From Planktothrix sp. UBA8402 (GTDB lineage: Bacteria; Cyanobacteriota; Cyanobacteriia; Cyanobacteriales; Microcoleaceae), in assembly GCA_003456035.1 (NCBI GenBank), contig DMPJ01000343.1, positions 207-5,954 on the forward strand: a DNA stretch of 5,748 bases. The letters are read 5' to 3'. The first letter of the stretch is position 1; every line of letters begins with the position of its first letter. The notes beneath the pieces were generated by a model, which saw only the letters and a list, made by a program, of their open reading frames with translations, searched no databases and was not told where the DNA came from. A program made the position numbers and the translations under genes. Of the stretch, positions 1-5,621 are shown piece after piece.

Positions 1-88
1 GGTGCGGGTATCGAAGCGCACGCACCGCCTATAAATGTCGGTTGTCTAAGAGAGCTACCAGCGAGCGAGGACGCTCGCACTACAAAGA
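1..88. repeat. Probable dispersed cyanobacterial palindromic repeat (partial at window edge)
   Basis: This GC-rich stretch contrasts sharply with the AT-rich DNA after it. It contains a perfect 7-bp stem with a 4-base loop, GCGAGCG-AGGA-CGCTCGC, at 61-78, followed by ACTAC. A second inverted pair, GGTGCG (1-6) and CGCACC (21-26), lies at the edge. From memory, the string around GCGAGCG...CGCTCGCACTAC resembles repeats scattered between genes in filamentous cyanobacteria; I could not search for other copies. No gene is supported here, although one plus-strand frame stays open up to the next start codon. Confidence 0.55.
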
Positions 89-94
89 GATTTA

Positions 95-112
95 GGTTAA
101 TAATAATTAACC
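95..112. promoter_or_regulatory. 18-bp perfect inverted repeat upstream of the S9 peptidase gene
   Basis: GGTTAAT at 95-101 and ATTAACC at 106-112 are exact reverse complements separated by AATA. The repeat ends 64 bases before the start codon at 177. It could be a regulator binding site or a small AU-rich hairpin in the leader. A -10-like GATAAT at 165-170 lies downstream but has no good -35 partner and sits very close to the start codon, so I do not claim a promoter. The function is unknown. Confidence 0.3.
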
Positions 113-176
113 CAAATCAACCCGCCCAACTAAGTGTTAAAATTTTTAATATTGTCAAAAATCAGATAATCAAAAT

Positions 177-2090
177 ATGAGCAAAAAAACGTCACAATAC
201 GGGTCTTGGAAATCTCCCATTACCGCCGATTTAATGGTAGAAGGAACCGTTGGACTCGGTGGTTTAACCTGGGATGGGGATAATATTTATTGGATAGAAG
301 GACGGCCATCGGAAGCGGGACGCAGCGTTATTGTTCGTCTGACACCTGATCATCAATTAAATGATGTTACTCCTCAATCTTTTAACGTTAGAACTCGTGT
401 TCATGAATATGGGGGAGGTTCCTATATTGTTAACCAAGGAAAGGTTTATTTTTCTAATTTTGTTGATCAACGTCTTTATCAACAGAAAATTCAAGGGGAA
501 AATACCCCCTATCAAATTACTCCCAACCCTATTACTCCAGAAGGTGAATATCGTTATGCAGATGGGGTAATTGATGCTCAAAATCAACGCTTAATTTGTG
601 TCCGAGAAGACCATACTCAAGGGGGAGAAGCTGTTAATACAATTGTTAGTATTAATCTGAATAATAGTGAGGATATTCGGGTTTTAGTCGAGGGCAATGA
701 TTTTTATGCCTTTCCCCGTTTAAGCCCTGATGGTAACAAATTATCTTGGATTTCATGGAATCATCCGAATATGCCTTGGGATGGTACAGAATTATGGGTT
801 GCTGATGTTAATTCCGATGGTTTGTTAGGAGAAAAACTATTAATTGCGGGGGGTTTAGAAGAATCTATTTTTCAACCCCAATGGTCGCCGGATGGAGTAT
901 TATATTTTGTTAGCGATCGCTCTAATTGGTGGAACTTATATCGCTATACTGGGAAGATAGAAACATTATATCCAATATCGGCAGAATTTGGTTTACCCCT
1001 GTGGGTTTTTGGAATGTCAACTTATGGGTTTAGTTCCGCAGAAAAGATTATTTGTACCTACAGTAAAAATGGGAATTGGTATCTAGCAAGTTTAGATACT
1101 AAAACTCTACAATTGCAGGACATTAACACCCCCTACACAGCAATTGATTCCTTAACAGTTTCGGGAAATCAAGTCTTATTTATTGGCAGTTCTCCCACGG
1201 AAAGCAGTGCCATTGTTAAACTGAATTTAGACACCGGAGAACTAGAAGTATTAAGACGTTCTAGTCAAATTGTACTAGATAAAGGCTATTTATCCGTACC
1301 TCAACCGATAGAATTTCCCACAGAAAACGGGAAAACTGCCTATGGATTTTTCTATCCTCCTCAAAACAAAGATTATCAAGTTTCAGAAGCAGAAAAACCG
1401 CCTTTAGTAGTTAAAAGTCATGGTGGGCCAACGGCGGCAACTTCTAGCAGTTTGAGCTTAAAAAATCAATATTGGACGAGTCGAGGATTTGCAGTTTTAG
1501 ATGTCAATTATGGGGGAAGTACAGGTTACGGACGGGAGTACCGCCAACGCTTAAATAAAAGTTGGGGAATTGTCGATGTTGATGATTGTTGTAATGGGGC
1601 AAAATATCTGGCAGAACAGGGTTTAGTGGACGGAAATCGGATGGCAATTGCGGGTGGAAGTGCGGGCGGTTATACTACTTTATGTGCTTTAACATTTAAG
1701 GATGTATTTAAGGCGGGGGCGAGTTATTATGGAGTAAGTGATTTAGAATCTTTAGCAACGGATACCCATAAATTTGAATCCCGTTATTTGGATGGTTTAA
1801 TTGGGGTTTATCCTGAAGAAAAGGCTATTTATCAACAGCGTTCTCCGATTTATTCTGTTGATCAATTATCCTGTCCGGTAATATTCTTTCAAGGATCAGA
1901 GGATAAAATTGTGCCTCCCAACCAAGCAGAAATGATGATAGAAGCGTTAAAAGCTAAAGGAGTTACGGTGGAATATGTTCTGTTTGAAGGAGAGCAACAT
2001 GGCTTCAGAAAAGCGGAAAATATTAAACGTGCTATTGATGGTGAATTTGGTTTTTATGCCAAAGTATTTGGTTTTAAACCTGAAAAATAA
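177..2090 (+). CDS. S9-family serine peptidase (prolyl oligopeptidase / acylaminoacyl-peptidase type)
   Basis: This is a 637-residue alpha/beta-hydrolase peptidase of the S9 family, which cleaves short peptides or removes N-terminal blocked residues or dipeptides. The exact substrate cannot be read from sequence. The N-terminal part (about 20-380) is a beta-propeller with PD40-like strands such as FPRLSPDG (179-186) and FQPQWSPDG (232-240). The catalytic domain (about 390-637) has HGGP (415-418) near the oxyanion hole, the nucleophile motif GGSAGG with Ser495, Asp576 in GSEDKIVPP, and His608 in EQHGF, so the Ser-Asp-His triad is complete. No signal peptide or membrane helix is visible, which suggests a cytoplasmic enzyme. 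The ATG at 177 has no Shine-Dalgarno sequence, but the early GSWKSPIT segment fits my memory of cyanobacterial relatives. The gene appears to be monocistronic. Confidence 0.95.
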   Translation: MSKKTSQYGSWKSPITADLMVEGTVGLGGLTWDGDNIYWIEGRPSEAGRSVIVRLTPDHQLNDVTPQSFNVRTRVHEYGGGSYIVNQGKVYFSNFVDQRLYQQKIQGENTPYQITPNPITPEGEYRYADGVIDAQNQRLICVREDHTQGGEAVNTIVSINLNNSEDIRVLVEGNDFYAFPRLSPDGNKLSWISWNHPNMPWDGTELWVADVNSDGLLGEKLLIAGGLEESIFQPQWSPDGVLYFVSDRSNWWNLYRYTGKIETLYPISAEFGLPLWVFGMSTYGFSSAEKIICTYSKNGNWYLASLDTKTLQLQDINTPYTAIDSLTVSGNQVLFIGSSPTESSAIVKLNLDTGELEVLRRSSQIVLDKGYLSVPQPIEFPTENGKTAYGFFYPPQNKDYQVSEAEKPPLVVKSHGGPTAATSSSLSLKNQYWTSRGFAVLDVNYGGSTGYGREYRQRLNKSWGIVDVDDCCNGAKYLAEQGLVDGNRMAIAGGSAGGYTTLCALTFKDVFKAGASYYGVSDLESLATDTHKFESRYLDGLIGVYPEEKAIYQQRSPIYSVDQLSCPVIFFQGSEDKIVPPNQAEMMIEALKAKGVTVEYVLFEGEQHGFRKAENIKRAIDGEFGFYAKVFGFKPEK

Positions 2091-2112
2091 CCACCATTAA
2101 ACATAGGATTAG

Positions 2113-2159
2113 CTGCGTTTATCAATAGATATTAATGTTAATAATTACGTTAAACGCAG
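2113..2159. terminator. Stem-loop after the S9 peptidase gene, possible terminator
   Basis: CTGCGTTTA (2113-2121) is the exact reverse complement of TAAACGCAG (2151-2159). The 29-base loop contains a second palindrome, TATTAA-TG-TTAATA (2130-2143). The structure begins 22 bases after the stop codon at 2088-2090, which suits an mRNA 3' end. It lacks a following U-tract, so it is not a textbook intrinsic terminator and may instead protect the 3' end. The hexamer TTAGCT also occurs on both sides (2109-2114 and 2162-2167). Confidence 0.4.
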
Positions 2160-2175
2160 TATTAGCTAAACCTTT

Positions 2176-2210
2176 GATCCCCCCTAACCCCCCTTAAAAA
2201 AGGGGGAACC
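2176..2210. repeat. C-rich intergenic repeat with hairpin
   Basis: The element is GAT followed by two C6 runs separated by TAA, then a short hairpin and AACC. The hairpin is CCCCCTT (2189-2195), loop AAAA, AAGGGGG (2200-2206). From memory, this pattern is a common intergenic repeat in filamentous cyanobacteria. The stem could act as a transcription barrier after the peptidase gene, but no U-run follows it. A related C7-AA-C7-TT string occurs at 5726-5743 inside the last gene. Confidence 0.6.
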
Positions 2211-2234
2211 GGACTTCAAGTTTCTCAAATAATT

Positions 2235-2243
2235 TGCTATAAT
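2235..2243 (+). promoter_or_regulatory. Extended -10 promoter for the Uma2-family gene
   Basis: TGCTATAAT combines a consensus TATAAT (2238-2243) with the TGn extension (2235-2237). The candidate -35, TTCAAG at 2215-2220 with a 17-base spacer, is weak, as is common for extended -10 promoters. Transcription would start near 2250, giving a leader of about 22 bases before the ATG at 2272. No Shine-Dalgarno sequence is seen. Confidence 0.55.
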
Positions 2244-2271
2244 AGTCTATAAACAGATAGCATGAATTATT

Positions 2272-3036
2272 ATGTCTGTCACACCTGTTCAAGATCCGAC
2301 TATTGATTTAACTGAAGTTATTACCGAGGATGATACTCCTGTGGATAATTTTCTATCTGCAAAGTTACAGCGTTTATTAGTTGAATGTTTATATAGTTCT
2401 TGGCAAAGATTAGGAGAAAATTCAACATTTTTAGCTGATGCAAATGTGGGTATTTTCTATGCACTCCGTCATCCTCCAATTGTACCCGATGTATTTTTAT
2501 CTTTAGATGTTGAAGTTCCGCCAGATTTTCGAGAAAAACGAAATCGGACTTATTTTATTTGGGAGTTTGGGAAACCGCCCGATGTGGTGATTGAAATTGT
2601 TTCTAATCAAGAAGGAAATGAACTCGGTAGTAAGTTAATTAATTATGCACGGATGCGTGTCACCTATTATGTTGTGTTTGACCCGTTACAACAATTGGGC
2701 GATATTTTATTACGAGTTTATGTTCTACGCGAGGGACACTATCAATTATTAGAAACAACAGAAATTGAAAATCAATCAATATTTTGGTTGGAACAAGTTG
2801 GTTTAGGATTAACGATTTGGTCAGGAATCTATGAAGAAAAACAGGATTTTTGGTTACGGTGGTGTGATTACCAAGGGGTGATTATTCCCACCGGAAAAGA
2901 ACGGGCTGAAAAGGAACATTTAAGGGCGGAATTGGCTGAACAATCTCGGCGTAACGCTATTCCTCGGTTACGAGAAATGGGGTTACCGAATGAACAAATT
3001 GCTGAAGCTTTGGGTTTAGATATGGGAGAGGTTTAA
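2272..3036 (+). CDS. Uma2-family protein (DUF820, PD-(D/E)XK nuclease fold)
   Basis: This 254-residue protein belongs to the Uma2/DUF820 family, which is greatly expanded in cyanobacteria. Members have a restriction-endonuclease-like fold, but their biological role is largely unestablished. Visible family marks are PDV with Asp73, PPDVVIEIVS with Glu108 as the central acidic residue, and Lys121 before NYARMRVTYYVVFDP (124-138), the usual segment after the core. These would form a PD...ExV...K-type site, inferred by pattern and not by alignment. The C-terminal tail from about 207 is charged and probably helical (KERAEKEHLRAELAEQ), ending in RLREMGLPNEQIAEALGL, which resembles tails in related cyanobacterial proteins. 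The gene has its own promoter and looks intact. It converges on the toxin-antitoxin operon, 106 bases away. A host-defence or mobile-element role is possible but unsupported here. Confidence 0.88.
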   Translation: MSVTPVQDPTIDLTEVITEDDTPVDNFLSAKLQRLLVECLYSSWQRLGENSTFLADANVGIFYALRHPPIVPDVFLSLDVEVPPDFREKRNRTYFIWEFGKPPDVVIEIVSNQEGNELGSKLINYARMRVTYYVVFDPLQQLGDILLRVYVLREGHYQLLETTEIENQSIFWLEQVGLGLTIWSGIYEEKQDFWLRWCDYQGVIIPTGKERAEKEHLRAELAEQSRRNAIPRLREMGLPNEQIAEALGLDMGEV

Positions 3037-3070
3037 CTCTAAATTATTTTTTTTAGTCAAAAGTGGTTCA

Positions 3071-3124
3071 ATGAAAACTTCTAAAACTTAGTTAAGTATA
3101 GACAACGTTTTTAGAGGTTTTCAT
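3071..3124. terminator. Long inverted repeat between convergent genes, possible bidirectional terminator
   Basis: The arm at 3071-3086 pairs with 3109-3124 over 16 positions with a single G-U wobble (3079/3116). One further C-G pair (3087/3107) forms across a bulged T3108. The loop is about 19 bases. It lies 34 bases after the Uma2-family stop and 18 bases from the toxin stop, where two converging transcripts would end. Neither side has a clean U-tract directly after the stem. A run of eight T (3047-3054) sits before it on the plus strand. It could also be a remnant of a mobile element. Confidence 0.5.
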
Positions 3125-3142
3125 GATCTTTCTATGAGTAGG

Positions 3143-3637
3143 TTACTCACCCGCAGCTTGCAAAATAGTTGTGTATAACTCGTGACTAACTCGAAAGTCC
3201 GCTTCATCAATTAGTTGGTCAAGAAGCGGTTTAAGAGTTAAGAGCAAACCATTCCGTTTAGCTTGTAGTAATACCCCTAGTAAACCTGTTACTTTTAACC
3301 TATATTCTGCTGCTAATAATCTACCTCGACGTTCATCCATTAACAGAAGGTCTGCACTTAATTCTAAAGTGAGTACAATCGCTTCAGCTTCACCCAAATC
3401 AATATTTTCTTGGCTTTCTAATATTTCTGTTACTCGCTTATAATTGCTCACAGATTGAGTTATAATCCAAGGTAATGTTTGAACTTCTACAGCACCAGGA
3501 ACTAGATGTTTAACTCCTACCATTTCATTATAAACGGCTGTGGGAATGAGTACACGAGTATAAAGTTTTTCCAGTAATTCTAATTGCCCAATTGCTGCTA
3601 AATTGGTAATAGGTGAAGTATCGCTAACAACAATCAC
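3143..3637 (-). CDS. DUF3368 PIN-like toxin of a type II toxin-antitoxin pair
   Basis: This 164-residue protein matches the DUF3368 group of PIN-domain-like proteins, the usual partner of UPF0175 antitoxins. PIN toxins are metal-dependent RNases; the RNA target of this one is unknown. Likely acidic site residues are Asp6 (VVSDTSPI), Glu38 (AVYNEMVG), Glu83/Glu85 (LGEAEAIVL) and Asp101 (LLMDERRGR), so the site looks complete. LLAAEYRLKVTGLLGVLLQAK (108-128) follows, as expected in the family. The start is GTG at 3637-3635, overlapping the antitoxin stop by four bases (GTGA). A GGAG (complement of 3643-3646) five bases upstream lies within the antitoxin's last codons, so translation is probably coupled to the antitoxin. 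Toxin activity is inferred from family and context. Confidence 0.85.
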   Translation of the reverse strand: MIVVSDTSPITNLAAIGQLELLEKLYTRVLIPTAVYNEMVGVKHLVPGAVEVQTLPWIITQSVSNYKRVTEILESQENIDLGEAEAIVLTLELSADLLLMDERRGRLLAAEYRLKVTGLLGVLLQAKRNGLLLTLKPLLDQLIDEADFRVSHELYTTILQAAGE

Positions 3638-3879
3638 AATAACTCCATTGATTGCAATGTTTTTATATCTGTTTCAAAATCCTCTACGCCATAGTTGATA
3701 AACAAACCTCTTTTAGCAAGTTCATGTTGAAACTCAATCACAGTGAGCTTAGTCCAAGTCCGAGCTTTACCACTACTAATTTTTTCTTGCTGATATAGCA
3801 AAATAGCAATCTCTAACTTCAATTCATCCTCAGTCATCTTTGTGGCTCGGAGGATCTCATCAGGAATCAGAACACTCAT
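3634..3879 (-). CDS. UPF0175-family antitoxin
   Basis: This 81-residue protein fits the UPF0175 family, small proteins found upstream of DUF3368 toxins. The N-terminus MSVLIPDEIL is followed by a helical stretch (TEDELKLEIAILLYQQ, 16-31). The core KISSGKARTWTKLTVIEFQHEL (33-54) matches the family pattern of a serine-glycine-lysine-alanine turn before a helix ending in EF, resembling a helix-turn-helix. The last part, LAKRGLFINYGVEDFETDI (54-72), is also typical. It probably neutralises the downstream toxin and may repress its own promoter. The ATG at 3879-3877 has no clear Shine-Dalgarno sequence. The gene precedes and overlaps the toxin by four bases, the expected antitoxin-first order. Role assignment rests on family resemblance and gene order. 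Confidence 0.85.
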   Translation of the reverse strand: MSVLIPDEILRATKMTEDELKLEIAILLYQQEKISSGKARTWTKLTVIEFQHELAKRGLFINYGVEDFETDIKTLQSMELL

Positions 3880-3904
3880 CAGGGTTGTACCTAAAATGAT
3901 TGAT

Positions 3905-3921
3905 GGTATAATTTTAGTATA
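3905..3921 (-). promoter_or_regulatory. Candidate promoter of the toxin-antitoxin operon
   Basis: On the minus strand two TTATAC boxes lie exactly 11 bp apart (plus-strand GTATAA at 3906-3911 and 3917-3922). The upstream one forms TATACT (3921-3916), a good -10; the other gives TATACC (3910-3905). No convincing -35 is seen for either. From TATACT, transcription would begin near 3909 with a leader of about 30 bases before the antitoxin ATG at 3879. The helical-turn spacing could also mark operator half-sites. Confidence 0.35.
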
Positions 3922-3922
3922 A

Positions 3923-3970
3923 GCGATGATATTGAATTTGTGATAATTTTTCCAAATTCAGCATCATTGC
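3923..3970. repeat. Long imperfect inverted repeat upstream of the toxin-antitoxin operon
   Basis: The arm 3923-3940 pairs with 3953-3970 over 18 positions, with one A/C mismatch (3931/3962) and two G-U-type wobbles (3925/3968 and 3932/3961). The loop is 12 bases. It lies 18 bases past the stop of the small minus-strand membrane protein gene and abuts the candidate TATACT box of the toxin-antitoxin promoter. It could end the small gene's transcript, or cover the -35 region as an operator. No U-tract follows on the minus strand. Confidence 0.5.
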
Positions 3971-3988
3971 CAGTTTCAAGAATAATCT

Positions 3989-4156
3989 TCAAATATCTTT
4001 AGATACAGAACGTCGTTTTCTGATTCCTTTAGTTAAAATTGCTAATAAAAATCCCGTTAAAAATGATAATTCTAACGCCGGATTTTGAGTCGTTAACAGG
4101 AAAGACCCAACAATCGAAATAGCAGCTACCGTGTAAACAATCTGTTTGGGTTTCAT
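3989..4156 (-). CDS. Small predicted membrane protein, 55 residues, unknown function
   Basis: An ATG at 4156-4154 opens a 55-codon frame ending in TGA at 3991-3989. The product starts MKPKQIVYTV and has two hydrophobic stretches, about residues 6-22 and 27-42, separated by TTQNP (22-26). A basic tail follows (KGIRKRR, 43-49), which would favour both ends on the cytoplasmic side. The glutamine-asparagine turn between two short helices faintly recalls LapA-type small membrane proteins, but this is too weak for a name. The frame closes upstream at 4177-4175, and no earlier start codon is seen. No Shine-Dalgarno sequence is visible. A -10-like TATAAT on the minus strand (4201-4196) would give a leader of about 33 bases. 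Without a homologue search it remains possible that the frame is spurious, but its coherent helix-turn-helix-basic-tail plan argues for a real gene. Confidence 0.55.
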   Translation of the reverse strand: MKPKQIVYTVAAISIVGSFLLTTQNPALELSFLTGFLLAILTKGIRKRRSVSKDI

Positions 4157-4173
4157 GGTTTTAAACGTTAAAT

Positions 4174-4203
4174 GTCACAAAAATAGACAAAATGAATTAT
4201 AAT
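4174..4203 (+). promoter_or_regulatory. Promoter of miaB, with a self-complementary -10 box
   Basis: A consensus TATAAT lies at 4198-4203. A -35-like GTCACA at 4174-4179 matches four of six TTGACA positions with an 18-base spacer. Transcription should begin near 4210. The -10 box is part of the palindrome ATTATAAT (4196-4203), so a TATAAT also reads on the minus strand (4201-4196) toward the small membrane protein gene, although no good minus-strand -35 is seen. Confidence 0.5.
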
Positions 4204-4206
4204 CAA

Positions 4207-4241
4207 CTCTATAGAAAGGCAGAATTAACCTTTTTATAGAG
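4207..4241 (+). promoter_or_regulatory. 13-bp stem-loop at the 5' end of the miaB leader
   Basis: CTCTATAGAAAGG (4207-4219) pairs with CCTTTTTATAGAG (4229-4241) over 13 positions, with one G-U wobble (4214/4234) and a 9-base loop CAGAATTAA. It begins 3 bases after the -10 box, so the mRNA would start at or just inside the hairpin. AGGAG (4244-4248) follows 2 bases after the stem but lies 14 bases from the ATG, longer than usual. The hairpin may stabilise the message or control access to the ribosome site. It matches no riboswitch class I recognise. Confidence 0.5.
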
Positions 4242-4262
4242 ATAGGAGACTTCTGAAATTCG

Positions 4263-5621
4263 ATGAATACAAATTCCCAACGTTATCATATTACAACTTT
4301 CGGCTGTCAGATGAACAAAGCCGACTCGGAACGCATGGCTGGTGTTTTAGAAGAAATGGGATTTGATTTTACCGAAGATCCCAATGATGCTAATGTGATT
4401 CTTTATAATACTTGTACGATTCGAGATAACGCCGAACAAAAGGTTTATTCCTATTTAGGAAGACAGGCAAAACGCAAACAGGAAGAACCAAATTTAACCA
4501 CTATTGTGGCGGGATGTGTTGCCCAACAGGAAGGAGAAACCTTACTGCGTCGGGTTCCTGAAATAGATTTAGTTATGGGGCCACAACACGCTAACCGTTT
4601 ACAAGACTTATTAGAACAGGTGTTTGCAGGTAATCAAATTGTTGCCACAGAAGCCATAGAAATCATCGAAGATATTACTAAACCCCGTCGAGATAGTGAT
4701 GTTACGGCTTGGGTGAATGTGATTTATGGTTGTAATGAACGTTGTACCTATTGTGTGGTTCCAAATGTGCGCGGTATTGAACAATCTCGGACACCGGAAG
4801 CTATTCGATCTGAAATTGAAGAATTAAGCCGTTTGGGATATAAAGAAATCACATTATTAGGGCAAAATATTGATGCCTACGGCCGCGATTTGCCCGGTTC
4901 AACTCCTGAAGGTCGGCATTTATATAACTTCACGGATTTATTATATTTTATTCATGATGTTCCAGGAATTGAACGAATTCGGTTTGCTACCAGTCACCCC
5001 CGTTATTTTACGGAAAGATTGATTCGAGCTTGTGCCGAATTACCGAAAGTTTGTGAACATTTTCACATTCCATTTCAGTCTGGAGATAACCAGCTTTTGA
5101 AGGCAATGGCAAGGGGTTATACCCAAGAAAAATATCGCCAAATTATTAATACAATTCGAGAATATATTCCCGATGCTTCTATTAGTGCTGATGCCATTGT
5201 GGGATTTCCTGGGGAAACCGAGGAACAGTTTGAAAATACCTTAAAATTAGTTGATGATATTGGCTTTGATTTGTTAAATACGGCGGCTTATTCTCCCCGT
5301 CCTGGAACTCCGGCGGCGTTGTGGGAAAATCAACTTAGTGAGGAGGTGAAAGCGGATCGTTTACAACAATTAAATCGCTTAGTTTCTGTTAAGGCGGCTG
5401 AACGTTCACAGCGTTATTTTAACAGAATTGAAGAAGTGTTAGTCGAGGGAACAAATTCTAAAGATCCTTCTCAAGTTATGGGACGGACAAGGGGAAATCG
5501 TTTAACCTTTTTCTCTGGAAATTTAGCGGAATTGAAAGGTCAACAAGTGAAAGTGAAAATAACCCAGGTAAGACCTTTTAGTCTAACTGGAGAACCTGTT
5601 GAGTTGTGTATACCTGTATGA
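4263..5621 (+). CDS. miaB: tRNA-2-methylthio-N6-isopentenyladenosine synthase MiaB
   Basis: MiaB is a radical-SAM methylthiotransferase that converts i6A37 to ms2i6A37 in tRNAs reading codons beginning with U, which supports accurate decoding. The 452 residues match the usual family length. The N-terminal methylthiotransferase domain (about 7-110) has FGCQMN with Cys15, NTCTIR with Cys51 and GCVAQ with Cys85, ligands of the auxiliary 4Fe-4S cluster. The radical-SAM domain has CxxxCxxC at Cys157, Cys161 and Cys164, followed by VVPNVRG. A C-terminal TRAM-type RNA-binding region occupies about 385-449. [12 protein letters not shown] and the [10 protein letters not shown] context favour MiaB over RimO or MtaB. 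All key cysteines are present. The ATG at 4263 places [10 protein letters not shown] at the expected distance. The stop overlaps the next gene's start by four bases (ATGA). Confidence 0.97.
   Translation: MNTNSQRYHITTFGCQMNKADSERMAGVLEEMGFDFTEDPNDANVILYNTCTIRDNAEQKVYSYLGRQAKRKQEEPNLTTIVAGCVAQQEGETLLRRVPEIDLVMGPQHANRLQDLLEQVFAGNQIVATEAIEIIEDITKPRRDSDVTAWVNVIYGCNERCTYCVVPNVRGIEQSRTPEAIRSEIEELSRLGYKEITLLGQNIDAYGRDLPGSTPEGRHLYNFTDLLYFIHDVPGIERIRFATSHPRYFTERLIRACAELPKVCEHFHIPFQSGDNQLLKAMARGYTQEKYRQIINTIREYIPDASISADAIVGFPGETEEQFENTLKLVDDIGFDLLNTAAYSPRPGTPAALWENQLSEEVKADRLQQLNRLVSVKAAERSQRYFNRIEEVLVEGTNSKDPSQVMGRTRGNRLTFFSGNLAELKGQQVKVKITQVRPFSLTGEPVELCIPV

Noticed and set aside
147..170. TTGTCA (152-157) and GATAAT (165-170) as a promoter for the peptidase gene
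   Set aside because: The two boxes are only 7 bases apart, far below the usual 16-18, and the -10 is too near the start codon.
1..180. Open plus-strand frame from the window edge, reading AGIEAHAPPINVGCLRELPA and onward, ending at TGA 178-180
   Set aside because: It runs through the palindromic repeat and then AT-rich leader sequence, shows no domain, and has no visible start. It looks like translated repeat rather than a gene tail.
357..587. Opposite-strand and alternate-frame open frames of about 70 residues
   Set aside because: They lie wholly inside the S9 peptidase gene, whose frame has clear protein motifs. They are shadows.
2176..2210. Short CRISPR-like or tandem heptamer repeat in the C-rich element
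   Set aside because: There are only two C-runs followed by one hairpin, with no regular repeat-spacer pattern.
2262..2274. Earlier ATG at 2262 as start of the Uma2-family protein
   Set aside because: It is in a different frame from the long coding frame that begins at 2272.
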